Assembly (NCBI GenBank): GCA_003640385.1
Contig: RCAB01000145.1
Location: 1,596-65,595, forward strand
Direction: 5' to 3'
Source: Setaria digitata
Lineage: Eukaryota > Nematoda > Chromadorea > Rhabditida > Setariidae
Length of the DNA: 64,000 nucleotides
Part shown: positions 27,135 through 42,100 of the stretch, piece by piece
How positions within the stretch are numbered: the stretch's first letter is position 1
Layout: every line of letters begins with the position of its first letter
Translations under genes and position numbers: made by a program
Notes under the pieces: generated by a model
Told to the model about the DNA's origin: nothing
Databases searched by the model: none
What the model saw: only the letters and a program-made list of their open reading frames with translations

Positions 27135-30100
27135 ATGTCAACATCAAATGATGATATTATTTCAAATGGATATCAACGTGGTATTCTTGCAACTGCTCTG
27201 GCTGACTTACAAAAATATGATAATGTGATAAAATCACATTCTAATGAAAATAATGGAACAGATGTAAAGAACGAATTCCATTCAATATCTGTCCTAACAG
27301 ATGCTGCAAGTAAGGCCAAGAAACAAAGACTTCATCGGCCAAGAACTGATTATGGTTCACCGCCGTCAACATACCGTGGTATTATAGCGACGGCATTGCG
27401 GAATGACGGTTCAACAGGCGGAAATGGTTATATTCCGTCGCCATGTGAGCGGCAATCTTTTGCCGACATTGATGATTCTTTCAAATTGTTACCATCTATG
27501 AAAGTGCCAGCAAAAAGGCCTATATCGTTAAATGGCCATAAATCATTAGCAAATTCATTTGATTACGCACTAAGCGGTAATGATTCCGTTTCACAATCAG
27601 GAAGATATAGTGAAAAACGGAAGGAAAACCGAAAAGGTATGATTGGTAAATGGTTACAGGAATTAACCGGATCAACGGCTGACTTAAGCAGCAGAAAGGA
27701 AATGGCAGTTGGGCCCGGTAGTCCACGTACCGGAATGCTTGGATTATTGCTGAAAAAGAAGGCTAAATATCCAGAAAATGAAGCATGTAAGCAAGCAACA
27801 ACAAGTCTTTCCCTAAGTCCGGATCCAACAATCAGTGAGCCAAATTTGACTGCGGAGGAATTAAAAATTCCCAAACAAGGTTTCGATGGAAAAAAGGAAT
27901 CAAAAAGTCGTGATAACCAATATAGTTCAGTGGATAATCTCGATCAAGCAATCACAATTAGTCCATCATTTAATTCTCGGGAGTGTACTCCGACAAGAAA
28001 ATTTTGTGAGCTGGATGAAGTGCGGAAAACTAATCAAGAATCTGCTTGGTGTAGCATATCACGAGAATCTCGAGATTCACATGCTTTGTCAATATTATCC
28101 ATCGATGATCATGTTGGTGATGATGACAATCATGATAATGATGTTGATGATGATGAAGAATGTGGCAAAAGTGTATCATCAAAGGTATGATTGAAAGGGA
28201 AGGAAAATTTTAATTAAATGTAACTTGTTGAATTTTATTTAATTTTATGAAGTACGTACGTTCTTGTTAGATTTTTTTTTTTTCTTCTTCTTCTTCTTCT
28301 TCTCTTTGGCATTATAGCACAAAAACAAAGAGTTGAAAATGGATTAAATAGTTTTTTGTAATGCATAAATTTTTAAATTTTAGCTTCTACTGTATGCGAT
28401 GAAAAGTGATTGGACAAAAGTGGAAGAAATTCTAAATTGCGACAAAAATGTTGACCTGATGATTGCAGATTCAGTATGTTTTTCACTTTTCTTTTTTATT
28501 TTTTCTTAATCAAAAAATATTAAAAAGTTAATTTTTTTTTTTTTGTTTTAAAATACCTTATAAATAAATCACCAATATAGGTAGGTGATGAGAAAGAATT
28601 ATCACTGTTTTATTAATTTCTTTTTTTTTTTTTTGTTTTTTAAAATTAAAATTTAGTACCCATTCCTAGCAAATACCGTAATGATTTTAGGACTAATAAC
28701 TTGGATTTTAATTGAAAAAATGATTTTAGAAAAAGCTTTAGCATATTTTTTTGTTATTAAACATTTTCAAAATATTTTTCTTTTTAATTTCTATTTTCTT
28801 TTTTGAATTTTTTCGACGAAAAAAATGCAAACCATTTTTATATGCTTTCACTTCAGTTAAAACAATCGACAGTTTTGGCTAGGAATTTTAATGCTTCTTT
28901 CCATTGGTCGGGCAATATAATTGTCCGAATTTTTTTACCCATCAATTTTCTTTGCCCAAAAAAAAAAAAGTGGTGTTTTCATCATTCAAATCACATATGA
29001 AATTTAAGTAATTCATAGACAAATTCTAAGAGCAAAAAAAAGGCTGAAGTTTATTTGAAAAAAAATTTTAAATTAAAATTCTCGAGTTTTTTTTTCCCTG
29101 AGTTTCTCTTTTTTTTTTTCAAGAATATGAAAATTTGCATTTAAAAGTTATAGGAAAAGAGATGCTGAAGTTGAAAAAAAAAAAGTTTGGAGAAATTTAT
29201 CCGATTTTTTTTTTCCTCTTTTTACTTTTCTAAATTGCATTTGCAAGTTAATCAGGAAAAAAAAAAAAACTGAACTTTTGCAGATGTTTAATTAGCTTTG
29301 GAAAAAAAAAAAAAGAAGAAAAGCAAAACTTTTGTTAGTTTTACGACATTAGTTCTACCGTTGGTGAAGAAAAACTTTCGAGCGATAAAAAAAAAAAAAA
29401 AAAAAAAAAACAAAACAAAAAAAAAAAAGGAAATTATAAGGTTGGAGTGGAAAAATAAGGTAGGAAAATGAATAAATAAAAGATGTAATTTGTAGAAACA
29501 GTGCTTACATATATCCATAGATTTTCATGAACAATAGCTTCCGGATTCCGGGAAATTGGGCAATGAATAATTGCTGGAAAATTCAAAATCATATCTACAA
29601 TATTCTTTCCGGAAAAAAATATGCATAAATAATTTAGTGGAAAATATATGTGCATGCTTTGTGGAAAATTTTTATTTCACTCATTTTCATTTTTCCGTCC
29701 ATTTATCATTCATATAATACTATTTTCATGAAAATAAGATCATTATTTTAGCGTGGTTTTACGGTTTTACTATATTCAGTCAAAGATTGCAATATTTCGA
29801 TATTCAGAAAATTACTTAATCGCGGAGCACCACTTGATACAGTAACAAAGGTTGATAGTTTTGAACTGAATTTTGCAAAAAGTTTAATTTAGAGAAGGGA
29901 ATTTGAAGGAATTTAAATTAGAGAAATTGTGTTAAACTTCTGTTAGTACAAGTATTCATTATTTGAATTTATAAAAGCAAAATGTAAGATATGCACAAGT
30001 GGTAAAAGCTAGAAGAAAAAAAAAATTAGCAAATATGCTTCAAATGATTAGCAATTTTCTTTTTTTATTTTTTTATCATCGCTAATTAGCAATAATTTTA

Positions 30101-33100
30101 AATTAGCTTAATATTAATGACTAAAGTATTTGGAAGTAGGAAAAACTTAAAAGCACTCGTATTCAATTTTGTCCAATTGATAATTCAAAAAATGTTGAAT
30201 TTTTTTTAATTTTTTTAAATAAAAAGAAATTGTTCAATTACATTTTTTTTTCAAAGAATCCAATTATTTGTTCAAGTAAAAAATTTAATATATTAAACAC
30301 TTTAAATTAAAAAGGAATAAATCATTTTAAGGGAACCTTTTCAAGAACATCTCTTTAAAAAAAAAAAATTTAGCATGTGGTATTTTATCATTTATTTTTT
30401 ATTATTAGAGGATTTGTTTTGTAGGATGGTCGGACAATTGCGCATATTGCAGCAATGTATGCAAATGAAGAAATGATCAAACAGTTAATTGCATGCAATG
30501 TTGATTTTAAAATTGGCGAGAAGGCAAGCAATTCTGTTAATTAATTGATTAAATTAATTAAGAGAAAAAAAAACAGAAAATATGCTAATAATTACAGAAA
30601 TCGAATCAAACACCGTTACATCTTGCGTGTCGTCGCATATCACAACGTGGTTTACGTGTCGTGAAACTTTTATTAAAACATTGGACAGAAGGACGTTTGA
30701 TAGAAGATTCACAGAAATGCTTACCAATTCATTATGCTGTACAATATGATAACATTGATACCGTTAATTTATTACTTGAAATGGATGATGAAAAGCAACT
30801 AATACATGTAATGATTTTCTTTTTCCATTATTGCATTTTGAAATTAAATTTAACTTTTCTTTTTTAAAAATTTCATTAAAATTTATGTTATTTAACGTGG
30901 CTAATTTGATAGGATCAGAATTAGTTTTTTTTTTTTTCTTTTGTGGAAATTTAAGAAAATTTTGAAAATAATATAATGTTATATATAAAAATATTTTGCA
31001 AAATTTGATTTAAATTCAAAAATTTTAAGTTATTAAAAAATTATCAAATAATGCATAAAAGAAAGAAATGTAATGTAGAAATTTGATTGATAAATTTTGT
31101 TTGAAAAATTTGTGAAAAATTTTTACAACAGTGCAATGATTTTCGCATAAGTAATTTATAAAATTTGATCTAAATTTTTTTCAAGCAAAAAAAAAAAAAA
31201 AATTGTCAAAATTTCTAAATTGATACAATAATATGCATAAAAAAAAAAAAAAAAAAAACGACTCCAACTATATTGCATTCAGTTGAAAAACTATTCTAGA
31301 TTTTACTAGAAATATTTTTTAAAAAATTTTTGCAATTAATTTAATTTACAGGTAAATGCAAACGGTGATTCTTTGCTGCATATTGCATGTCGTTCAAAGA
31401 ATGATGATATGTTACAACTTCTTGCTAATTATAATATAATTGATGTAAATATTGCAAATTCCGATGGTTGGACGGTACTTCATGAAGCTGCACTGAATGG
31501 AAATTTCAATTCGCTGAAAATTTTGCAGAAACTTGGCGCTAATGCAAACATTCTTGATAAGGTAAAAATAGGTTAATTTTAGGACTGATAAAATTCTACT
31601 CTACATAATTAATTATTACAATATGTTATGTTGTTTTTTTTTTTTTTAAACAAAAAAACAAAATAGGTATGATTGTTAATTTTAGGACTAACAAAATTTT
31701 ACATTAGGTAATTAATTATTGCAGTATATTTTCTTTTTAGCGCAAACGAATAATGCATGACTGTTAATTTTACAAGTGATAAAATTTTACGATGGATAAT
31801 TAAGTACTATAGTATATGATCTTTTTTAAGCAAAAAAATGAGTTATTTAAAAAATAAATAAATAATTAAATTAACATCTTCTTGTTGCTTTCTTTTCTTT
31901 TCTCCTTTTTTTTTTAATTAAAAAAAAAAATTCGATAAAATGTTGTTTATTTATTTTAGATTTTAAATTTATTAGTACAATTTTTATTGTTTATTTAAAT
32001 TTTCAAATTTACATTTATTTTTTTCACAAAAAATTACTTATTTTGCTTTTCAAATTTTTAACTTTTGTTATTGTAATTTTTGGTTTTATTTGTTTTTTTA
32101 AATTATTTTTTGAGGAAGATCGAACACCATTACATATAGCAGCTGCTGCTGGACGTACAAATATTGCTGAATTGTTGATTGAAAAATTTGGTGGTTCCGT
32201 ACGAGCACGTACACGTGACGGCAGTACACTATTACACGTTGCTGCCTTAAGTGGGCATGCTTCTACAGCTTTAACATTCTTAAAACACGGTGTACCACTT
32301 TATATGCCAAACAGACGAGGTATTTAATTAGTTCTAACTTCTGGTAATTAATATTTCAAGTTTCAAGTTTAAAGTTTCTAAATTTTGTGCTATTATCTAT
32401 ATAAATATGCTAAATTGGATGAACAAATAATAATCATTTTCGTTCAAACATTTAAATGATCAGTATGTCTTTTCCAAATTTTCATATATCATTAAATAGT
32501 TAGAAAAAATAAATCACGTCATATTGCGGATAACTCACGTGACATTAGCGGTAAATTGGTTTGCAGTGCTGCAGCAATAATGATAAGCTACGTGATATCA
32601 CTTATGGACTTTACAAGAGACGTGAAATTACAAATAATATTCCGAGAAGTGTTCCGAATAAATCGGATTGAAAAAAAAAATGTTAAATTAAGTAAATTAC
32701 TTCAGGTGCTTTGGGTTTGCATTCGGCAGCAGCTGCCGGTTTTACGGATGTTGTACAGCTATTAATTGCTCGTGGGACAAATGTTGATATCAAAACTCGA
32801 GTATATATTAGTATTGAAATTTCTTTTTTTTTTGTCAAAAATTTTATACTTTAAAAATTTTTAATTAGAAATTATTCGAGAACTTAAACTAAATAAATTT
32901 ATTTCCAGTGTTTTTTTTTCTCAATCTTTTGAAAAATTTTTGGAAAATTATTAAACAAATAAAAGTTAGATATTCATTATGAAATTTAAGAGTTATTACG
33001 GTCAATTTTACCTGCGATAATTGTTTTATTACAGGTGTTGTATTTTCTTCTTTTTTTCTCTGTTTTTTTTTTTGAAACATTTTTATAAAATAGAAATGAA

Positions 33101-36100
33101 ATGTACAAATTGAAATTTCAAATTTGCCTATAACAATTTTTCTGATTTTCTAAATACTTGATTAGTAAGTTAGATTTTGTATGACTTAAATAATCTCTTT
33201 GATGAAATGCAATTCAGTTGCATAATATATGAACTTTAAAAAAAAAAAAAAAAAAAAAAAGCAAAGTTTTATATTATAAAATAATAATTTAGCATTTATA
33301 TTATGATTAAAAACAATTTTGAAGTTTTTTTCCTCTTTTAACGATGAAATTAAATTTTTTTTTTTGGTATTCAATTAATTAGTAAAAAAATAAATAAATA
33401 AATAGTTTAATTTCATAATCTTACTGGATAATTTTAATTCCTAGTTTTTGCTTTTAATTAATAAAAATTTGACACCATAGAACTAATTTGAATTTAAATT
33501 TGCAAATAGAAAAATTTTTATTCCACAATATAATGAATGAATTCTTAGTTTTTGCTCTTTTCCCATTTGAATAATCAAATCATTAATACAGTTATAACTT
33601 ATTTATCGTTTAATTAATTAGCAAAATAGACTTAATAATTCTCTTTCGTACTGTATAATAAAAGGATGCGTAATTTTTGCTCTTTTCCAATCTAAATAAT
33701 CAAATTATTCATATCAGTAGAATTAATTGCTCATTAATTAATTAGCAAAATGATGTGCCTTTTTCTTCCAGGATAATTACACGGCTCTACACGTTGCCGT
33801 TCAGGCAGGTAAAGCGTCAGTTGTTGAAGCGTTACTTGGTTACGGTGCTGACGTACACATTCACGGTGGTACCATCGGTGAAACAGCACTACACATTGCG
33901 GCATCGCTAACAACCGATGATGCCATTGAGTGTGCCGTAATGTTACTGAAAAGTGGCGCACAGCCGAATGTTACACGTAGTGACGGTGAAACACCGTTAC
34001 ATATTGCGGCACGTAATCCACTGATTGGGATGATACGGCTACTACTTAGTGAAGGAGCTGATCCAAAAATTTCCTCTAATGTTAGCATAAAAAAANAAAA
34101 TGGAATTGAACAATAAATGTTTTTAGTTGCTAATGAAATGTACAAATTGAAATTTCAAATTTGCCTATAACAATTTTTCTGATTTTCTAAATACTTGATT
34201 AGTAAGTTAGATTTTGTATGACTTAAATAATCTNTATTCAATTAATTAGTAAAAAAATAAATAAATAAATAGTTTAATTTCATAATCTTACTGGATAATT
34301 TTAATTCCTAGTTTTTGCTTTTAATTAATAAAAATTTGACACCATAGAACTAATTTGAATTTAAATTTGCAAATAGAAAAATTTTTATTCCACAATATAA
34401 TGAATGAATTCTTAGTTTTTGCTCTTTTCCCATTTGAATAATCAAATCATTAATACAGTTATAACTTATTTATCGTTTAATTAATTAGCAAAATAGACTT
34501 AATAATTCTCTTTCGTACTGTATAATAAAAGGATGCGTAATTTTTGCTCTTTTCCAATCTAAATAATCAAATTATTCATATCAGTAGAATTAATTGCTCA
34601 TTAATTAATTAGCAAAATGATGTGCCTTTTTCTTCCAGGATAATTACACGGCTCTACACGTTGCCGTTCAGGCAGGTAAAGCGTCAGTTGTTGAAGCGTT
34701 ACTTGGTTACGGTGCTGACGTACACATTCACGGTGGTACCATCGGTGAAACAGCACTACACATTGCGGCATCGCTAACAACCGATGATGCCATTGAGTGT
34801 GCCGTAATGTTACTGAAAAGTGGCGCACAGCCGAATGTTACACGTAGTGACGGTGAAACACCGTTACATATTGCGGCACGTAATCCACTGATTGGGATGA
34901 TACGGCTACTACTTAGTGAAGGAGCTGATCCAAAAATTTCCTCTAATGTTAGCATAAAAAAAAGAAAAAAGAAAAAAACAGAAATTAAAATATATAAAAA
35001 AACAAAAAAAAAAAAATGGAATTTAAAAAGGAAATGGAAAAATAAATAATTATTTATTTTTATACTGAGCTAAATTTATCACAAAAATTGTATGAAAAAT
35101 TCTAAAAGAAAAAAAAAAAAAAAGAAATGAGTAAAAGAAAGAAGAGTGAGAGAAAGGAAAGAAAAGCAATAAATAACTGGTAATTGCAATTATTTATTAA
35201 TTGACAACGTAATTAATTAATGAAATAATCATTAGATGTTAAATATTAAAGGATAAAGTAATGTTAAAAATGCTGAAAAAGTATATTAAAGTATTGATCA
35301 AATATTTTATTAATTGATAGGAATTTTTTTTTCTCATTAATTAGTAAAGAAATGAAATTTTTTAGTGAAAAAAAGTGGCAAAAAAAAAAGACGAAGATTG
35401 ATTTTTGGTATTAAAATATTCACCTAAAATGACGCTTAGAAAGTTCAGTGAAAATAATAAAATTTCTACGAGACAATTGATTGTATAATTAAACGAATAT
35501 CAGTGGCATCAATATCAGTTTGATATTCTAATTAGGCGATTAATATTTCAACTATGGTTTTAATTGATCAGCTAATATTTATTCAGGCACAACTGATATT
35601 TTAATTAGTTGGCTGTTAGATGATGGCTCCATCAATTGTAAATATCAGTCTTTAAATCAACGTGATAATTGGCCAGCTAACATAACATAGCCAAGGCATC
35701 AATATAATAAGAAATTGAAAACTAGTTTAATAGCATCCATTACAATTAGTTGATCGATATTCCAATTGGATGGCTGATATTTTAATTGAACAATTAATAT
35801 TCGTATAATTGAACAATTAAAATTTCTCAAAAGATATAATCGATAGTTTGATTAATTAATTAAGAAATTGATTAATCAAATAAATTAAGAAATTAATTAA
35901 TCAAATAAATTGTAGTAATTTCAGCGTAGCGAAACGGTTTTGCATGTAGCAGCACAAAGTTGCAACAGTGAAGCAGTGACACTTATTTTGGAATATCTTT
36001 CACAGCAAATTTCACCGGAACAAATTAAAGAATTTGTTAATGCTCGAACTACCGAAGTGATTACACTTTAGACTTTTCGGTTATCTAATTGGAATAATGC

Positions 36101-39100
36101 AATATTAATAATTATTATTTTTTATTTTTATTATTTGAATTAATGAAGGAAATTACTTATCTCTTTCTTTCTGTTTTTTTTTTTTCCTTTTTCTTAGGCA
36201 TAACTTTTAGAAGAATTTACTTACTGCTCTGAAAATTATTCATTTCTTTCTTTTTTTCTTCATTTCTCAGAAACTTTTTTTAACATATTTTAGTCATCAT
36301 TTGAAAGCAATTTTTAGTAGCATTTATTTATTATTTTTGCAAAAAAAAAAAAGTAATTCGACAAAAATTTTTTTATTACTTTTTTGCCTTCTGACTTTTT
36401 TTTTTTTTGAAACTAAAAAATTCAGGATGGTTTAACAGCGGTACATTATGCTGCTTTAATTACCCCGGATCAATTACATTTTCCTGGTGAAGATGCAAAA
36501 TTAATCAAAACACTCATTGATTATAATGGTCAACCAGAATTGCAAACATTTAAGGTGATTTTTTTCAAATTTTAATTTTGATTTCAAAAAAAAAAAAAAC
36601 AAAAACAAAAACAAAACAAAGACAAAAACAAAAGAAAAGAAAAAAGAGCGAAAGGAAAAGAACAAATGAAAGAATTGAAATTTTTTGAAGTATTAAATTT
36701 AAATCATTAAAAATTCAAGAGTATATTCTATTGTTTAAATTTTCCATCGAAATAATTTTGCTATATTTTTAGGAAACAAGTAAGAAAGCAAAATTTTTTT
36801 CCTTAAATTGAAAATTTTCAAAATTAAATTTTAGGAGCAAGAAACAGCAATGCATTTAGCAGCCCGATCAGGCAATGAGGCCGCATTACTGGCCATTGTC
36901 GATAAAATTGGTGCTGGAGCAGTCCAAATTGTCCAAAATAAGCAATCCAAGGTATATGCTGTCTTATTAGTCGTCAATTTAAGCACTAATTACAATTAAT
37001 TAGTTTAAAAAAAAATTTCGCTAATAATTTGTTTCCATTAAATTAATTATCGTTAAAATAGGGAAGTTCTTTAGAAAAGAAGCAAGACAAAATTTTTTCA
37101 GCAATAATATCATCAATGATTAACAAAAAAAAAAAAATTAATGTAAATCAATTTTGTTACGAAAAAAAAAGGAAATTAGTGAAATTTTTCAAAATAAAAT
37201 TATTTTTAAGTAAAAAAGAATTATTTTGTTAACAGTAAGTAATTAAATGAACATTTTACATTTTTTTACTCAATTATAAATTCAAGTATGTTAATTTGCT
37301 ATTGATTATCCAATCTGTAATTATAAATTATCCAGTCTTAAGTCTTGTTAAAAAAAAAAAAAAAATTAAAAAAAAAACATTTTTCTCTAAGCAACAAAAT
37401 AAAAATGGTGATAGTAATTTCAGGAGTGAAGAGAAAAAGTAATGAAACAAAAAATTTTTTGTCGTTTTAATTAATGCAAAGAAGAAAGAGTAAATGCCTT
37501 TTTTTCTTCCATCAAATTTGCAAACAAAAAGAAGGTGATAAGCTGATAAGATAAGTAATCATTTTAAAGAATGGCTGGTCACCGTTAATGGAAGCTTGCG
37601 CACTTGGCCATTTCGGGGTGGCCCAAATTCTTCTTCACCATCATGCCAGAGTTGACGTCTTTGACGAGAATGGCCGAACAGCGCTGCATTTGGCAGCTGC
37701 TAATGGCCATCTTGAATTGACACGTTTATTATTGGCCAGTAAGGCATTTGTCAATAGGTTAGACTAATTTTCCTTTTTAATTAATTAATTGATTAATTTT
37801 AATTTTTTTCTATGTATCGTAGAAATCCATCTTTTATTTTAAAAAATAAGTTTTTTTTTTTCCCTTTTTTTTTTTGCAAAAATTAATTTCAATTTATGGA
37901 AATTAATTAAATGAAAAAAAAGAAAAATTAAAACTTCTTTTAATGAAAAGAGAAAGAAACCTTTGTTTGTTGATAATAATGTTGGATTTTAATATTTCAA
38001 CAGTGAAAGTTGCAATTTAAAATAATTCAAATTTGTGGAAGTGTTGGTTTTTACAGGTAGTATTTTATATATCAGGAATGAATTACATAACAGTCATAAA
38101 ACTTTGAGAATTTAAATTAGAATTTGTGAAATTTTTTTTTGATGTAATCAAGATTAAAAATAAATCTGAAAATTCTTTTTTCATTTTGGGGAAAAAAATA
38201 ACAAGAATTTTTATTAGCTTGAATTAATTATTCACAATTGCTGAAAAAAAAAGTTGAACTATATGATGGATCGAATTTAAACTAATTTAAATTCGTCGAA
38301 AATTTTTATTTCATCTATAGAATGATAATATTTTTACAGTTACTGTAAATAGATTATTGTCATGAACAATAGAAAAAACAAAAAACAAAAACAAAAAATA
38401 AGAAAAATAAAAAAAATATTTCGAATTAATTAAAATTTTGTAAAACATTATTTCGTAAACTGAATTACTCAATGATATTTGAAAATATGATAATTTTAAA
38501 CTTGAATTTTAATTTGAATTAACAACAAATCTCCTCTTTTTTTTCGATAAAAAAAAACTTTGGTTTTTTTCTGTCTTTTTTTTTTTTGTTTTTGTTCCAA
38601 CTTCTTATCCTTAAAAATTATTTTTGAATCTTTTTCTAACGCAATTTTTTTTTTCCTTTAATTACTTAATTTTAATTAAAAAAAAAATTCTTTTTTTTTT
38701 TTTTTTTTGCATATAAAATAAAGAATTTACAGCAAATCGAAAACAGGCGAAGCACCGTTACATTTAGCTGCGCAAAATGGTCATGTTAAAGTTGTGACAG
38801 TTTTGGTGGAAAATTATGGCGCATTATTGGAAGCAATAACATTGGACAATCAAACGGCGCTACACTTTGCCGCACGTTATGGACAATTAGCTGTTGCGCA
38901 AATATTACTCGCACTTGGCGCAAATCCAAACGCACGTGATGATAAGGGACAAACACCGCTACATCTTGCTGCGGAAGTGAATTTTTGCATTTGAAATTAT
39001 CATTTTTAAAAAAGCTTAAAAGAAGCAAACAAACAAACAAAAAAAAAAAATAGTCAAGTAAATAAATAAACATAAATTTTTTTTTGATTTGAAAAGAAAA

Positions 39101-42100
39101 AAAACAAAACAAAACAAAAAATAAGGATGAATATTTAATATAAAGTGTTAGTTTTATTATTACCATAATTAATTCAACATTTGAGAAAAAAATGAATTAA
39201 AATAAAATATTGGGATGTGAATTAATATTTGTAAAAACAAATAATCAAAGAAATGGAAAAAGACAAATTTTTTAAATAATAAAATAAAATATTAGAAGTA
39301 AAATTAATACTTTTTAAAGATCAAAAAATTATTTCAATTTTTATTTTTTCTATCTAAAGGGATAAAATTTTTTACCAATTTAGCAAAATGAAACGTTTCA
39401 AATTGTTATTAAATTTTATTTTATTTATTTATTTATTTCTTTTTTTCAGAATGATTTTCCGGACGTCGTGAAATTATTTTTAAAAATGCGACAAAATAAT
39501 CGAGCAGTTTTGACGGCGATTGATCTAAATGGCTTTACCTGTGCGCATATTGCAGCAATGAAAGGATCATTAGCAGTTGTTAAGGAATTGATGATGATTG
39601 ATAAGGCTATGGTTATTCAGGTACAATTCAGAATTTTTTTAATTAAAAAAATAAATTTGTTCCTTTTTTAACAACTGATAATGATTGATAAAGCTACGGT
39701 TATTAAAATATAGTTCAGATTTCTTATCGTTAAAAAAAAAAAAAAAAACTATATTTATTCATTTTTTATCAATTGATGATGTGATTATCTGAATGCAGTT
39801 TAATTTACGCATTTTTTTTTTTTTTTTTAAATTGAGAATAGCTGATAAAATTGCAATTACTTAAATGTTTTTAAGAGTGATTTCCTAGCCATTTTTCTTT
39901 TACCTAGTGAAGTGCATATTAATAAATAAATAAAAAATATATTCAAAGACGAATAACATATTGTCACCATGTACAGTAGTAGAAGAATTAATTTAAAAGA
40001 AGGAAAATGATTAATTGTAAATATATGTATGGAGAAATTTAATTTTCATTATTTATGTCAACAAATTATTTGCTAATTTAAATAAAGGAATAATTAAAAA
40101 TTTTGCATAAAATTGAAGGCAAAAACAAAAACAATGGAAGCAACAGCGTTGCATATGGCAGCTACCGGTGGACATAATAAAATTGTTAAAATTTTACTTG
40201 AAAATGGCGCAGATGCCGAGGATGAAAATGCTGTTCGTTTCCTTCTTTTTCTAAATTTTCTTTTTTTTTTTTTTTGTTTTAAAAAATTAAATGAAAATTA
40301 ATTAGGCAAAATGATTGCTGAAATAATTTTGGGATGAAAATTTTAATTTAAAAAAATCAAAGCTTAGCATGGTATGACAGCGCTTCATTTGGGTGCTAAA
40401 AATGGTTTCGTTTCAATTCTTAATGTTTTTGATCATTCATTGTGGAAGAAGTGTTCGAAAAAGGTTATTCCGTTTAAAAATACTTTTATTTTCTAACATT
40501 CATTTAACCTTTAACCTCTCTACGAATTGCATTATTTTGTGCTAAATTAATGCATTTAAGCTCATTTGATGATTTGAATGAAATTGCCCATAATTAATGC
40601 ATTAATTAATAGTCATGTTTTTTTTTCTTTGTTATTAAAAAAAAAAATCGTTTTTTTTGACTAATTTAGACCGGTCTAAATGCACTTCACATAGCTGCAT
40701 ATTACGGCAATTCAGATTTTGTCCTGGAAATGCTAAAGCATGTACCAGCAAATTTACGATCCGAGCCACCTATTTACAATCATTATGTTGTGAAGGAATT
40801 TGCTACCGAAGTATGAAATTATTGTTATTTTCTAATTTTCAAATCATTTAGTTTAGTATATTTTTAAAAAATTTTTGAAATTATTAAAAAAAAAATTTTC
40901 TAAATCAAAAACGGTAGCAACTGCTAATTTAGCAATAAAGTGTAATAATTTCGTGACAAAAAAAATAATAATAATTTTTCGCTTTTTTTAAAAATTATTT
41001 ATTAATTTTTTCTTATAAATTTTATTTAAAATGAAAATTTCATATTATTTTTTTCTTCCTTTTTTTTTTTTTTTTTTTTTGGTTGGCATAATTTGTATTT
41101 ATATGTAAAAAAATTTGTTCAGAAATTTTTTTTTTTTATTTAAAATAGTTGTATACAGTGATATGCGTAAATTTTATGATAGTTATCTCATAATTAATTA
41201 ATTAAATTTCATATTAGGACGGATTTTTACATGTACTGTAATTAAATTTTCTATTAACACAAATTTCATATTGATTACGAATGAAGTTTGATATTAATAT
41301 GAATAACAGGCTTTNTTCATATTAGGACGGATTTTTACATGTACTGTAATTAAATTTTCTATTAACAAAAATTTCATATTGATTACGAATGAAGTTTGAT
41401 ATTAATATGAATAACAGGCTTTTGTTTTCAGTACGGTTTTACACCGTTACATTTGGCAGCACAATCCGGTCACGATTCATTGGTACGAATGTTACTAAAT
41501 CAAGGTGTTCAAGTTGATGCAACTTCAACAACAATGGTTAGAAAAAAAAACTAATTAATTATACCAACTAATTAAGCAATTTATTTATTTATTTACTTGC
41601 TTATTCCAAAAAAGAAAAATGAAAAAGTGAATAAATGCAACTTTTTTTTTGCCAGTTTATAAATTAAAATTCATTTAATTTTCTTCCTTTTATTTTTTTT
41701 TTTTTGTTTTTTCATTTTGTGCGTTTGATTTAAATGAACTAATTAGAATAAATAAATATTAATTCAATTAGTTAATTAATGTTATTTTTTTTTCCAGAGT
41801 GTAATACCACTTCATCTTGCTGCTCAACAGGGTCATATTGCTGTCGTTGGAATGCTTCTATCACGTTCCACGCAACAGCAACACGCCAAAGATTGGCGTG
41901 GACGTACGCCATTACACTTAGCCGCAATGAATGGCCACTACGAAATGGTTTCTTTACTTATTGCGCAAGGATCTAATATTAACGTTATGGATCAGGTATT
42001 TTTTTTTCAGGACACGTTTCAAATTTTTCATCTTCTAAATTTTTTCCTGCCGCTTTTTCTCTTTTACATTTATCTTTTCTAAATGCTTAGATTTGATTTC

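Noticed and set aside
33772..34947. True tandem duplication of ankyrin repeats in trp-4
   Set aside because: Intron sequence is as identical as exon sequence and the copies are separated by Ns, so an assembly artefact is far more likely.
33734..34955. Minus-strand open frames of 75 and 94 codons, present twice
   Set aside because: They are antisense shadows of the trp-4 ankyrin exon and its assembly duplicate; the same protein appearing twice is explained by the duplication.
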